Below, one piece after another: positions 1 through 10,940 of a stretch of DNA of 64,000 nt. The notes below the pieces were generated by a model. The model was not told the DNA's origin and made no database searches. It was given only the letters and a program-made list of their open reading frames with translations. The position numbers and the translations under genes are program-made. The stretch's first letter is position 1, and the number at the start of each line of letters is the position of its first letter. Origin of the DNA: Gibbula magus (Eukaryota; Mollusca; Gastropoda; Trochida; Trochidae); NCBI GenBank assembly GCA_936450465.1, contig OW388302.1, positions 56,548,959 through 56,612,958 on the forward strand, written 5' to 3'.

Positions 1-3000
1 CAGCGTGACCGTGATGGTGAGTGACTGATCAATGATTGTAATATTACCCTGCAGCGTGACCATGATGGTGGATGAGTGATCGATGAATGTAATATTACTC
101 TGCAGTGTGACTGGGATGGTGAATCAGTGATCGATGAATGTAATATTACTCTGCAGTGTGACCGCGATTGTGAATAAGTGATCGATGAATTTAATATTAC
201 TCTGCAATGTGACTTTGATGGTGAATGAGTGATCGATGAAAGTAATATTACTCTGCAGTGTGACCGTGATGGTGGATGAGTGATCGATGAATGTAATATT
301 ACTCTGCAGTGTGACTAGGATGGTGAATGAGTGATCGATGAATGTAATATTACTATGCAGTGTGACTGTGATGGTGAATGAGTGATCGATGAATGTAATA
401 TTACTCTGCAGCGTTACCGTGATGGTGAGTGACTGATCAATGATTGTAATATTACCCTGCAGCGTGACCATGATGGTGGATGAGTGATCGATGAATGTAA
501 TATTACTCTGCAGTGTGACTGGGATGGTGAATGAGTGATCGATGAATGTAATATTACTATGCAGTGTGACTGTGATGGTGAATGAGTGATCGATCAATAT
601 TATATTACCCTGCAGCGTGACCATGATGGTGGATGAGTGATCGATGAATGTAATATTACTCTGCAGCGTGACCATGATGGTGAGTGACTGATCAATGATT
701 GTAATATTACTATGCAGTGTGACTCTGATGGTGAATGAGTGATCGATTATTGTAATATTAGTCTGCAGTGTGACTGTGATGGTGAATGAGTGATCGATGA
801 ATGTAATATTACTCTGCAGTGTGACCGTGATGGTGAGTGACTGATCAATTATTGTAATATTAGTCTGCAGTGTAACCATGATGGTTGATGAGTGATCGAT
901 TAATGAAATATTACTATAAAGTGTGACCGTATTGGTGGTTGAGTGATCAATGAATGTAATATTACTCTGCAGTGTGACCATGATGGTGGATGAGTGATTG
1001 ATTAATGAAATAATACTATAAAGTGTGACTGTATTGGTGGTTGAGTGATCAATGAATGAAATATAACTCTGCAGTGTGACCGTGATGGTTGATGAGTGAC
1101 CGATTAATGAAATATTACCATAAAGTGTGACCGTATTGGTGGATGAGTGATCAATGAATGTAATATTACTCTGCAGTGTGCCCGTGATGGTGGATGAGTG
1201 ATCGATGAATGTAATATTACTCTGCAGTGTGACTGTGATGGTGGATGAGTGATCGATCAATATATTATTACTCTGCGACGTGACCATGATGGTGAATGAG
1301 TAATTGATGAATATAATATTACTCTGCAGTGTGACCGTGATGGTGTATGAGTGATCGATGAATGTAATATTACTCTGCAGTGTGACCGTGATGGTGAATG
1401 AGTGATCATTGAATGTAATATTACTTTGCAGTGTGACCGTGATGGTGAATGAGTGATCAATGAATGTAATATAACTCTGCAATGTGACTTTGATGGTGAA
1501 TGAGTGATCGACGAATGTAATATTACTCTGCAGTGTGACCGTGATGGTGGATGAGTGATCATTGAATGTAATATTACTCTGCAGTGTGACCGTGATGGTG
1601 GATGAGTGATCGATGAATGTAATATTACTCTGCAGTGTGACCGTGATGGTGGATGAGTGATCATTGAATGTAATATTATTCTGCAGTGTGACCGTGATGG
1701 TGAATGAGTGATCGATGAATGTAATATTACTCTGCAGTGTGACCGTGATGGTGGATGAGTGATCGATGAATGTTATATTACTCTGCAGTGACCGTGATGG
1801 TGGATGAGTAATCGATTAATGTAATATTACTCTGCAGTGTGACCGTCATGGTGGATGAGTGATTGATGAATGTAATATTACTCTGCAGTGTGACTGTGAT
1901 TTTGAATGAGTGTTCGATGAATGTAATATTACTCTGCAGTGTGATTGGGATAGTGAATGAGTGATCGATAAATGTAATATTACTCTGCAGTGTGACTGTG
2001 ATGGTGAATGAGTGATCGATGAATGTAATATTACTCTGCAGTGTGACCGTGATGGCGGATGTGTGTTTGCTGAATGTAATATTACTCTGCAGTGTGACCG
2101 TGATGGCGGATGTGTGTTTGCTGAATGTAATATTACTCTGCAGTGTGACTGTGATGGTGAATGAGCGATCAATGAATATAGTTTTACTATAAAGTGTGAC
2201 CGTGATGGTGAATTAGTGATCAATGAATGTAATATTACTATAAAGTGAGACTGTGATGGTGAATTAGTGATCAATGAATGTAATATTACTTTGCAATTTG
2301 ACCGTGATGGTGAATGAGTGATTGATGAATGTAATATTACTCTGCAGTGTGACCATGATGGTGGATGAGTGATTGATGAATGTAATATTACTCTGCAGTG
2401 TGATCGTGATGATGGATGAGTGATCGATTAATGAAATATTACCATAAAGTGTGACCGTGATGGTGGATGAGTGATCGATGAAGGTAATATTACTCTGCAG
2501 TGTGACTGGGATGGTGGATGAGTGATCGATGAATGTAATATTACTCTGCAGTGTGACCGTGATGGTGGATGAGTGATCGATGAACGTAAAAGTACTCTTC
2601 AATGTGACTGTGATTGTGAATGAGTAATCATTGAATGTAATATTACTCTGCAGTGTGAGTCACCTTGATGGTGGATGAGTGATTGATGAATGTAATATTA
2701 TTCTGCAGTGTGACCATGATGGTGGATGAGTTATCGATGAATGTAATATTATTCTGCAGTGTGACCATGATGGTGGATGAGTAATCGATGAATGTTATAT
2801 TACTCTGCAGTGTGACCGTCATGGTGGATGAGTGATTAATGAATGTAATATTACTCTGCAGTGTGACTGTGATGGTGAATGAGTGTTCGATGAATGTAAT
2901 ATTACTCTGCAGTGTGATTGGGATAGTGAATGAGTGATCGATAAATGTAATATTACCCGCAGTGTGACTGTGATGGTGAATGAGTGATCGATGAATGTAA

Positions 3001-3321
3001 TATTACTCTGCAGTGTGACCGTGATGGCGGATGTGTGTTTGCTGAATGTAATATTACTCTACAGTGTAACTGTGATGGTGAATGAGTGATCAATGAATAT
3101 AGTTTTACTATAAAGTGTGACCGTGATGGTGAATTAGTGATCAATGAATGTAATATTACTATAAAGTGAGACTGTGATGGTGAATTAGTGATCAATGAAT
3201 GTAATATTACTTTGCAATTTGACCGTGATGGTGAATGAGTGATTGATGAATGTAATATTACTCTGCAGTGTGACCATGATGGTGGATGAGTGATTGATGA
3301 ATGTAATATTACTCTGCAGTG

Positions 3322-3446
3322 TGAGGTGAGGTGAGGTGAGTTGGGGTTTAACGCCGCTTTCAAGAGTATTTCACTTATATCGCGGCTGCTAGTATTATGG
3401 CAGGGAGAAAGCCCGCAACACCATGTGGCTATGCATTGCGGTGAAT
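3322..3446 (-). mobile_element. SINE 3' fragment inside the satellite, copy 1
   Basis: Reverse complement of the 3' half of the CTCA-tailed tRNA-SINE found at 7481, 10626, 10941 and 17530. It shows the GTGAGGTGAGG tail, GTTTAACGCCGCTTTC and the TATCGCGGCTGCTAG block. It is flanked on both sides by satellite units. Confidence 0.85.
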
Positions 3447-3557
3447 CTGCAGTGTGACCATGATGGTGGATGAGTGATCGATTAATGAAATATTAGTATA
3501 AAGTGTGACCGTGATGGTGGATGAGTGATCGATGAATGTAATATTACTCTGCAGTGT

Positions 3558-3682
3558 GAGGTGAGGTGAGGTGAGTTGGGGTTTAACGCCGCTTTCAAGA
3601 GTATTTCACTTATATCGCGGCTGCTAGTATTATGGCAGGGAGAAAGCCCGCAACACCATGTGGCTATGCATTGCGGTGAATC
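3558..3682 (-). mobile_element. SINE 3' fragment inside the satellite, copy 2
   Basis: Practically identical to the fragment 236 bp earlier, with the same junctions to the satellite. The two therefore arose by duplication of a satellite block that already contained the SINE, not by two insertions. Confidence 0.85.
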
Positions 3683-4436
3683 TGCAGTGTGACCATGATG
3701 GTGGATGTGTGATTGATGAATGTAATATTACTCTGCAGTGTGACCGTGATGGTGGATGAGTGATCGATTAATGAAATATTACTATAAAGTGTGACCGTAA
3801 TGGTGGATGAGTGATCGATGAATGTAATATTACTCTGCAGTGTGACTGGGATGGTGAATGAGTGATCGATGAACGTAATATTACTCTGCGGTGTGACTGT
3901 GATGGTGAATGAGTGATTGATGAATGTAATATTACCATGCAGTGTGACCATGATGGTGGATGAGTGCTCAGTGATTGTAATGTTAGTCTGCAGTGTGACC
4001 ATGATGCTGGATGACTGATTGATTAATGAAATATTACTCTGCAGTGTGACCATAATGGTGGATGAGTGATCGATTAATGAGATATTACTATAAAGTGTGA
4101 ACGTGATGGTGGTTGAGTGATCAATGAATGTAATATTACTCTGCAGTGTGGCCATGATGGTGGATGAGTGATCAATGAATGTAATATTACTCTGCAGTGT
4201 GACCGTGGTGGTGGTTGAGTGATCGATGAATGTAATATTAGTCTGCAGTGTGGCCATGATGCTGGATGACTGATTTGCAATTTGACCGTGAGCGTGAATG
4301 AGTGATTGATGAATGTAATATTATTCTTCAGTGTGACTGTGATTGTGAATGATCGATCAATGAATAGCATTTTACTATAAAGTGTGACCGTGATGGTGAA
4401 TTAGTGATCAATGAATGTAATATTACTATAAAGTTA

Positions 4437-4976
4437 AAAAATTTTTCCTAAAAAATTCATAATTGGCACTATTTTGTGACCCCACCTTTGAACTGACCTT
4501 TACCTTTGCGCACATCCGGGTCACTGCGCGCAGCCTTTCTCACTTGGTAGTTAAACCTCACATGAGGTAGTTGTTTTAACTTTCCCACCCACCCATCCCT
4601 TTGCAAATTAATTTCCCATTGTAATATGCCGCCTTCCTATTCGGGTCAGCATTAGGCTTTGCCTGCTGTAGGTATATATATTTTAACCTCATAAATTTAA
4701 TTTACAAAAACATAAGTTAATATATTGTTGCAATTTGCCTTTCTGAGGCCTTGCTACTTGCTGTATTGTATTGCAATTATTGTCTGTGTTTGTTGCTCGT
4801 GTTTTTAACTGGCAAAGTATATATTTCATGTAACTACCAATTTATCAACTTACAATATTCATACATATATACTCATTACAATATCATCGTAGGCACAATG
4901 TAACCAGGCCTACGATTTTGCCAATCTTCAATAAACATTTAAACCTTTATTGTGTTGTTCTTGAATAGGAGGCAAT
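4437..4976. mobile_element. Unclassified 0.54-kb insertion in the satellite
   Basis: AT-rich non-satellite DNA with satellite on both sides. It has TATATATTTTAA-type stretches, an AATAAA polyadenylation signal near 4930, and ends near TTGTGTTGTTCTTGAATAGG. No ORF, tRNA box or clear terminal repeat was seen. A solo LTR or a processed insertion would fit; neither is proved. Confidence 0.45.
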
Positions 4977-5340
4977 TGAGACTGTGTTGGTGAATGAGCG
5001 ATCATTGAATGTAATATTACTATAAAGTGAGACTGTGATGGTGAATTAGTGATCAATGAATGTAATATTACTTTGCAATTTGACTGTGATGGTGAATGAG
5101 TGATCGATGAATGTAATATTACTCTGCAGTGTGACCGTGATGGTGAATCGGTGATCGATGAATGTAATATTACTCTGCAGTGTGACCTTGATGGTGGATG
5201 AGTGATCGATGAATGTAATATTACTCTGCAGTGTGACTGTGATGGTGAATGAGTGATCGATGAATGTAAGATTACTCTGCAGTGTGACTGTGATGGTGGA
5301 TAAAGTGATCGATGAATGTAATGTTACTCTGCAGTGTCAC
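4977..5340. repeat. 51-bp satellite, distal block
   Basis: The same 51-bp unit resumes after the insertion and decays out near 5340. Confidence 0.9.
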
Positions 5341-5409
5341 TTTGATGGCCATTGCTAAAGTATCAATTATTGTCATGTATAAATAGCCTATGTTGTACAG
5401 TATAGTGAG

Positions 5410-5464
5410 TGAGTGAGTGAATTATTGCTTTACACCGCTTCGGCAGTATTAGCGGCGAGTGAAG
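5410..5464 (-). mobile_element. Minimal LINE-tail insertion (55 bp)
   Basis: Contains GTGAGTGAGTG, then an ACGCCGCTTCGGCAGTATT-like core and AGCGGCGA: the reverse complement of the 3' end of the LINE at 34806-40642. It is flanked by an 11-bp duplication, AGTATAGTGAG, at 5399-5409 and 5465-5475, so it is a genuine retroposed insertion of only the LINE tail. Confidence 0.8.
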
Positions 5465-5475
5465 AGTATAGTGAG

Positions 5476-6454
5476 TTGTAGTAATTTATATAGAATAATT
5501 CATCCCTTACTGAGTTATGGTCATAGCTTTCAGTGTGTGAGATATTTACCTATTGCTTGACTTTCAGTTAAGTAAGTAGTTTATATAGCTTTCATGTTAT
5601 TCGAAACGTAGTATTACCTTAAGTATAAATATTATTTAATTAAGCAAAACGTTAAGTTCACATATCATTATTTCTCAATGCAATAATGCCACCATCTTTT
5701 TTGTTATCATTACCATAAGTGAATATGTGTGTGTGAATGCATGACATGTTCTCTATTCGCCTACATCCCCATTCACCTATATGTCATTGACTGTTGATAA
5801 CTAATTGCGCAATGATAAATTGGCATCACCCCCCATGATTTCAAAACTAATAAACAATATATGCTGTTATGCAGTAGCGAGGTTTTTCCCGCTCGTAGCG
5901 CCGATGAATGGCTTCACTTCTCATTTTTTTTTTTTTCAACACACGAGCGCTTGTCTTTATTACATTGTCAAATATAAAGTCATAAAAATGTAATCTTCAT
6001 TAATGTAGTTTTTTTTTTATTGAAATGTGTTTTAATATGTTTATAGGATATATGTGTAAACCCGAATAAAATACCCGATAGAACCGTCCTATTAAAAGCA
6101 TATATCAGGCAATTTACTTTGCATGGTTTAAACATATTTTATTCATGTAATGTAATGAATTCGGATTGGTGAACAAGCTGTGTAGCTTATATTAATACCG
6201 CTCCCATACAACATATGATACACAAAATATGATAAAAAATATGAAATACAAAGTGACGTCAATGATAAAGATTGTTGTAATTGAGAGAATGTATACATGT
6301 TCCAATTAGGTTAACATTAATAATATCTATTTATCAGTCATAACATAAGTGTTTGGAATGATTTATCAACCCATCTGAAGAAATACAAAGATTTAATAAT
6401 GTAGCAGGGTACACTTTGTCAATGAAGAACAAAGGCTGCTTGGGTTCGGTTGGA
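5476..6454. other. AT-rich intergenic DNA, no gene seen
   Basis: No coding signature, tRNA or terminal repeat stands out; only homopolymer T runs and short AT stretches. Confidence 0.6.
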
Positions 6455-6465
6455 GAGTTTATTCA

Positions 6466-6528
6466 GTGAGTGAGTGAGTGAGTTATTGTTTAACGCCGCT
6501 TCGGCAGTATCACAGCCATTAGCGGCGA
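6466..6528 (-). mobile_element. Minimal LINE-tail insertion (63 bp)
   Basis: (GTGA)n, GTTTAACGCCGCTTCGGCAG, ATCACAGCCATTAGCGGCGA. A perfect 11-bp duplication GAGTTTATTCA lies at 6455-6465 and 6529-6539. Same type as the insertion at 5410. Confidence 0.85.
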
Positions 6529-6778
6529 GAGTTTATTCACATGTCGATAATATATGGTGATACCATCGTACGGTGGTAGGTAACAATAACAGTAATTCAC
6601 CCTGAAACAATACATAAAATACATTAAGGATATATATATACAAATGAAACACATGGTACATCATCATACATTACATGCATATATGAGATTGGATATTTAG
6701 GTAATTGCATATATTTCAGTATCACAGATATACTTACTTCTGTGTCATAATTGATAGCATACCAATACAGTACAATAT

Positions 6779-6781
<3 letters not shown>

Positions 6782-6847
<66 letters not shown>
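6782..6847. repeat. (TA)n microsatellite
   Basis: About 33 uninterrupted TA dinucleotides. Confidence 0.98.
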
Positions 6848-6850
<3 letters not shown>

Positions 6851-6879
6851 GAATGAAGATAATACAATACGAGTAGCTG

Positions 6880-7400
6880 TCACTAAGGTGACATGATCTC
6901 CCGCCGCAAATTAACACTTCAAAATTTAAAAATAATGTCAAGGTCACTAAAATCTAATCAGCCCTTTGTCTTCCCTAGGAGGTGCTTTGTGTAAGATATG
7001 ATTAAATTCCGGGGAATGGTTCTCGAGATATCTCGTTGACAAGCTTTACATGTACATTAACATGTCAAAAAATTAAAAGTTCCACTGTGAGAATAATGTC
7101 AAGGTCACCAAAATCGAATCAGTCCGTCATCTTTCCTCGGAGAAGCTATGTGTAAGATATGAAGAGAATCCAGGGATTGTTAATGAGATATCCCGCTGAC
7201 AAGGATAAAATGACGAAGTCTCGTTGTGACCTTGAAATGAAGGTCAAGGTCACAAATCTCTGTGGGAACATTGCTCTCCCTATGATGAACCCACATGCAA
7301 AATATGAAAAGAATCCAGTGAATATTATTTGAGTTATTCCATTGCATTTCGTACGGGCGGACGCAGCCGAAAAATATATCCCCGCGGCGGGGGATAATCA
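6880..7400. repeat. Dispersed repeat with TCAAGGTCA motifs
   Basis: Two to three degenerate units of roughly 150 bp. Each has (A)ATGTCAAGGTCAC, a block like AAATC(T/G)AATCAG, GTGTAAGATATGA and (A)GAGATATC(T/C)CG(T/C)TGACAAG. Such AAGGTCA-containing repeats are widespread in molluscs; no protein is encoded. Confidence 0.6.
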
Positions 7401-7480
7401 TACAACATACCATATATATGGTACTCAGGTGTCCACTACCATAAGTGCATATGACGTCACGTCGTCACATCATGAGTGAG

Positions 7481-7748
7481 GGGGCGGGATAGCGCAGTGG
7501 TTAGCGCGTTCGGCTTCGGATCAAGAAGTCCGGGGTTCCAATATCTCTGCAGTAGATAACTGCTCTACACGCAGTAAGGTTTGGGTGCAACACCCATGGT
7601 TCGCTAGTTCCAGCCGCTGCTCGCAGGTTTCACCGCAGTGCATAGCCACATGGCGTTGCGGGCTTTCTCCCTGCCATAATACTAGCAGCCGCGATATAAG
7701 TGAAATACTCTTGAAAGCGGCGTTAAACCCCAACTCACTCACTCACTC
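7481..7748 (+). mobile_element. tRNA-derived SINE with CTCA tail
   Basis: The head GGGATAGCGCAGTGGTTAGC is a pol III A box inside a tRNA-like arm. The B box region is damaged (GGGGTTCCAATAT instead of GGGGTTCGAATCCC). The body contains CCCATGGTTCGCTAG and CATGGCGTTGCGGGC. It ends in AAAGCGGCGTTAAACCCC and (ACTC)n, which resembles the tail of the LINE at 34806-40642. Confidence 0.9.
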
Positions 7749-7749
7749 T

Positions 7750-8399
7750 GTTGGTCATGATTAAATTAATTTATTTAGTGTATTGCCGCACCCCCAATGT
7801 GTTTATACATGTATATCTAAAATGTCTGTGTTTAAAGTCTGGTATAACATTTTTGATTTTGTATCTGTAAATATACATATACAATATACATTTTATGTAT
7901 TAGAATTATATGCCGTTTAGATAGTGTACAAATTTAACAATGTTGTCTCAACATACAGAACAGTCGGGACAGTGTGTCCTCGATATTGTTGACTGTTAGG
8001 TAATGATATTGTGAGTTCAACTCACACACGGGACTGAACCCGATGTTAGTACAATAATCTGTGCTATTGCAGATAATTCTATCTCAAATACAACGTTAAT
8101 AATAACAACAATATAACCATTTTTAAAAAAAAATAAATGTAAATAACATATCTGCAAACGTCACGTGAATTCAACCTCATTACAAATCACATTATGTTGT
8201 TTGATTCAAATGATATGAATCGTGATGTTATCCGTAAGATACTTTGTTAACAAATGTGTAAGAATTCTTTCATACGCTTTAAATACACACAAAAATCCCT
8301 CAAACGAATTGAATCAAAATATTATTACAACATAGTGAAAACATTTTCCACTGGGGCAAACATTCCTGTTCCCATTATGAAGTCGGCTCAACCGAACGT
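7750..8399. other. AT-rich non-coding DNA, no gene seen
   Basis: No feature supported apart from short AT tracts. Confidence 0.6.
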
Positions 8400-8767
8400 A
8401 ACATGCTTCGCGGAAAAATTTAAACCGCCATTTTGAGTACCGTTGCGCTTGCTTGGTTCGTAGATGTTAAAATTAGAAATACTTGCCTAATTATCCAAAC
8501 TTTACGGTTTATGTTGACATTGTTTTGAAATAGATTGCAAATACATATTTCTTCTTGAATAACTTATCATCTCTCATTAAACTGAAGAAGATAATAATCT
8601 CACGATTAACATTTGCTGTGTTGATTGGAAATCCCGTGTTCATAGACCTAGGAACATATCGCTCGAACGCTCTCTGCTTCGCGGAAACCACAAATACCGC
8701 CATTTTGACGCTCTGACTTCACAGTCAGCTCGGCTGAATAGTAGAAATACGTTTAAAGCAAAGTATC
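8400..8767 (+). promoter_or_regulatory. Probable promoter region with duplicated YY1-like motif
   Basis: The motif CCGCCATTTTG occurs at 8425-8435 and again at 8697-8707. Each time it lies about 10 bp after CTTCGCGGAAA, just upstream of the intact gene at 8768. CCGCCATNTTG is the established YY1-type core promoter element of animals. No TATA box is obvious. The promoter role is inferred from motif and position. Confidence 0.45.
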
Positions 8768-10177
8768 ATGAGTGATTTAGATGATGATTTACCACTCAAA
8801 CTTGAGTTAGATGATGAATTGGACGTATGGGCATTGTCTAATACTGTATATAATAAGCGCAGGAAGTTAAGAAATGAGCTATCATTAGCGGAGAAGCTTG
8901 ATGTCATACGTCAACATGACGAGGGTACCAACACGCTTGACCTGGGGCGAAAATACAGAGTGTCTAGGTCTGTTGTAACTCGCATCATTCAACGCAAACG
9001 GGAAGTTATTGCAGGGTCGCTGCGAGATATTGGCCAAATACGACAAAGGTCGGGGAAATATTACGACGTAAAGCGATGTCTGGTCGACTGGTTCTCCATG
9101 GCCAGCAGTCACGGGCTGTACATCAGCAATTCTGTGTTGCGGACGAAGGCGAGAGATTTCTCCCTTCTCCTTGGGTATAACACATTTAATGTAAATTGCG
9201 AATGGTTTAAGAAGTTTAAGGATAAAAATGTCATCATTAGCGAAAGGTTGCTTGACTTGAGAAAAGTAAGGTTCGGCTACACTGAACCAGCACAACCCTC
9301 TGTTGATGACTTCTCTCCTGAAGATATATATGCAGTTGCGGAGGTAGGACTGTTTCCAGAAAATTCATCGACCAGCAAATGCTCAAAATCACAGCTAACT
9401 GTTGTATTAGCCTGCAATCAAACGGGGTCTGACAAGCGTCCGTTACTCGTTCTAGGAGAATCTGCATGGTCTAATGACGGTATCTTCCCGTTCAATTACA
9501 TCCCAAACTGCCACAAGTCGTGGATAACAAGCAATGTGTTTGTTGACTGGCTTGTTACTCTTGATGCGGACATGAAATTAAACAATCGCCATATCTTGCT
9601 TGTCCTAGACAAATCTCCTGTGCACCCGAAAGAAGTGCAGTGTGATTTGACGAATATCAAGCTACGCTTCCTGGCCAGGAACTCCAATCAAAACCCTTGC
9701 AAAAAAATATCAAGTTATTTCAAGCAGAATTTCTTATCTGAAAACATGTGGGTGTTGAATGTTAAAGAAACCAGCTTGGATCTACATGACCAACTTCACT
9801 TGTTGGCAAAATCTTGGTCCAATGTCAACGTTGATATGATAAGGCACTCGTTTTACAAGACTGGCCTGAGAGGTCTTCAAACATCTCTACCAGTTGCATC
9901 AAAAAAAGACTTTACTGAAAATGATCGGTTCATTGATCAAAATGAATGCCTGCAATGCTTCGGCATGTTCAGTGACCAGCAGATCTGTAGGTACATCAAA
10001 CCCACCCAGAGAACAGACACAGACGTTCAAACGGATACGGAGAAGGTCACATGTGACAAAGTCTTAGCAAGTGTTGATGTTCTCCGCAAGTTTCTGCAAA
10101 CAAATGGAGTTGCAGATTTCAGCAAGTTGATCAATGTGCATTCTACAATACTTGAAAAGGTTCAGGATGTCACCTAA
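8768..10177 (+). CDS. pogo/Tigger-derived (TIGD/CENP-B-like) protein, probably domesticated
   Basis: An uninterrupted 469-residue single exon with the architecture of pogo-superfamily transposases. Residues about 38-82 form a CENP-B/psq-type helix-turn-helix (LSLAEKLDVIRQHDEG). Residues 100-152 form the second, Tc5-type HTH ending in WFKKFKDKN. A DDE_1 fold covers about 180-330, with TVVLACNQTGSDKRPLLVLG and ILLVLDK. Of the three catalytic acidic positions, only the second (D281) is visible. The first, usually DETG, is AEVG near 191-194, and the third, usually in a QPxDxG motif, reads NPCKKIS near 309-315. DNA binding is therefore plausible and transposition is not. No terminal inverted repeats were found nearby, and a YY1-like promoter region precedes it. 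An acidic N-terminus and a variable C-terminus are typical of TIGD proteins. The alternative is an old transposase that kept its frame by chance. Confidence 0.75.
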   Translation: MSDLDDDLPLKLELDDELDVWALSNTVYNKRRKLRNELSLAEKLDVIRQHDEGTNTLDLGRKYRVSRSVVTRIIQRKREVIAGSLRDIGQIRQRSGKYYDVKRCLVDWFSMASSHGLYISNSVLRTKARDFSLLLGYNTFNVNCEWFKKFKDKNVIISERLLDLRKVRFGYTEPAQPSVDDFSPEDIYAVAEVGLFPENSSTSKCSKSQLTVVLACNQTGSDKRPLLVLGESAWSNDGIFPFNYIPNCHKSWITSNVFVDWLVTLDADMKLNNRHILLVLDKSPVHPKEVQCDLTNIKLRFLARNSNQNPCKKISSYFKQNFLSENMWVLNVKETSLDLHDQLHLLAKSWSNVNVDMIRHSFYKTGLRGLQTSLPVASKKDFTENDRFIDQNECLQCFGMFSDQQICRYIKPTQRTDTDVQTDTEKVTCDKVLASVDVLRKFLQTNGVADFSKLINVHSTILEKVQDVT

Positions 10178-10240
10178 ATGCAGTAATATGTCCGTCAAGG
10201 ATGTTCTGTTCCTATTAGAACATTATGTTCTTGAGAGTCT

Positions 10241-10556
10241 AAAGGCCGGGATAGTGCATTGGTTGGTGTGTTTGGATCCAAAGGTCTGCAGTTCGAATCT
10301 CGCCAACTTCATTGTGGAGAACTGTTAAACCTGCAGTAAGGTTGAGTGCAATGCTACATTCAATTTCAACTTGGTACCACCCATGGTTCTTTACTTCCAA
10401 GCCACAAATGGTACTGCCGTTCAACAATAACTCACTCCCTCTTTAGTTCAAGACGATGGTCGCGTGTTTGCATAGCCGCCATGGACTTTCTACCTGCAAT
10501 AGTACTGGCAGCAGTGATATAATTAAAACACAATTGGAAGTGGTGTTTAACCTCAA
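10241..10556 (+). mobile_element. Old, diverged tRNA-SINE
   Basis: Recognisable A box (GGGATAGTGCATTGGTTGG), B box (GCAGTTCGAATCTCGCC) and a decayed 3' part ending GTGTTTAACCTCAACTCCC. It is clearly more diverged than its neighbours. Confidence 0.7.
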
Positions 10557-10625
10557 CTCCCAAATATATGTTACCATGATTTCAAGGTAAAACAAGACTT
10601 GATTCTGAAATCCGAATGCTATGAG

Positions 10626-10919
10626 GGGCGGGTTAACGCGTTGGGCTTCGGTTCAAGAGGTCCGGGGTTGGAGACCCGCCATGGGGACGGCAACTTTCTC
10701 TGCAGTAGAGAACATGCAGTCAGGTTTGGGTGCAATGCTACACTGAATCTCAGCGTAGTACCACCCATGGTTCGCTAGTTCCAGCCGTTGCTCGCAGGTT
10801 TCACCGCAATGCATAGCCACATGGCGTTGCGGGCTTTCTCCCTGCTGTAATACTAGCAGCCGCGATATAAGTGAAATACTCTTGAAAGCGGCGTAAAACA
10901 ACTCACTCACTCACTCACT
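10626..10919 (+). mobile_element. tRNA-SINE with 21-bp target duplication
   Basis: The head has lost part of the A box and reads GGCGGGTTAACGCG; the tail is (ACTC)n. The flanks are a perfect 21-bp direct repeat at 10605-10625 and 10920-10940, beginning CTGAAATCCG and ending CTATGAG. Confidence 0.9.
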
Positions 10920-10940
10920 CTGAAATCCGAATGCTATGAG

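Larger units (their letters stand above)
1..4436. repeat. 51-bp satellite array
   Basis: About 85 head-to-tail units of 51 bp. A typical unit runs through TGATCGATGAATG, TAATATTACT, CTGCAGTGTGACC and GTGATGGTGGATGAG. Two recurrent variants replace the CTGCAG segment by ATAAAG or carry GATGGCGGATGTGTG. Because 51 is 17 codons, any frame free of stops stays open for many units, which produces long but meaningless ORFs on the minus strand. Blocks near 1.87-2.34 kb recur near 2.82-3.30 kb in the same variant order, so there is higher-order duplication. The array starts before the window. Confidence 0.95.

Noticed and set aside
124..4370. Many long minus-strand ORFs with 17-residue repeats
   Set aside because: They are the satellite read in different frames; the 51-bp period keeps frames open and there is no composition or domain support.
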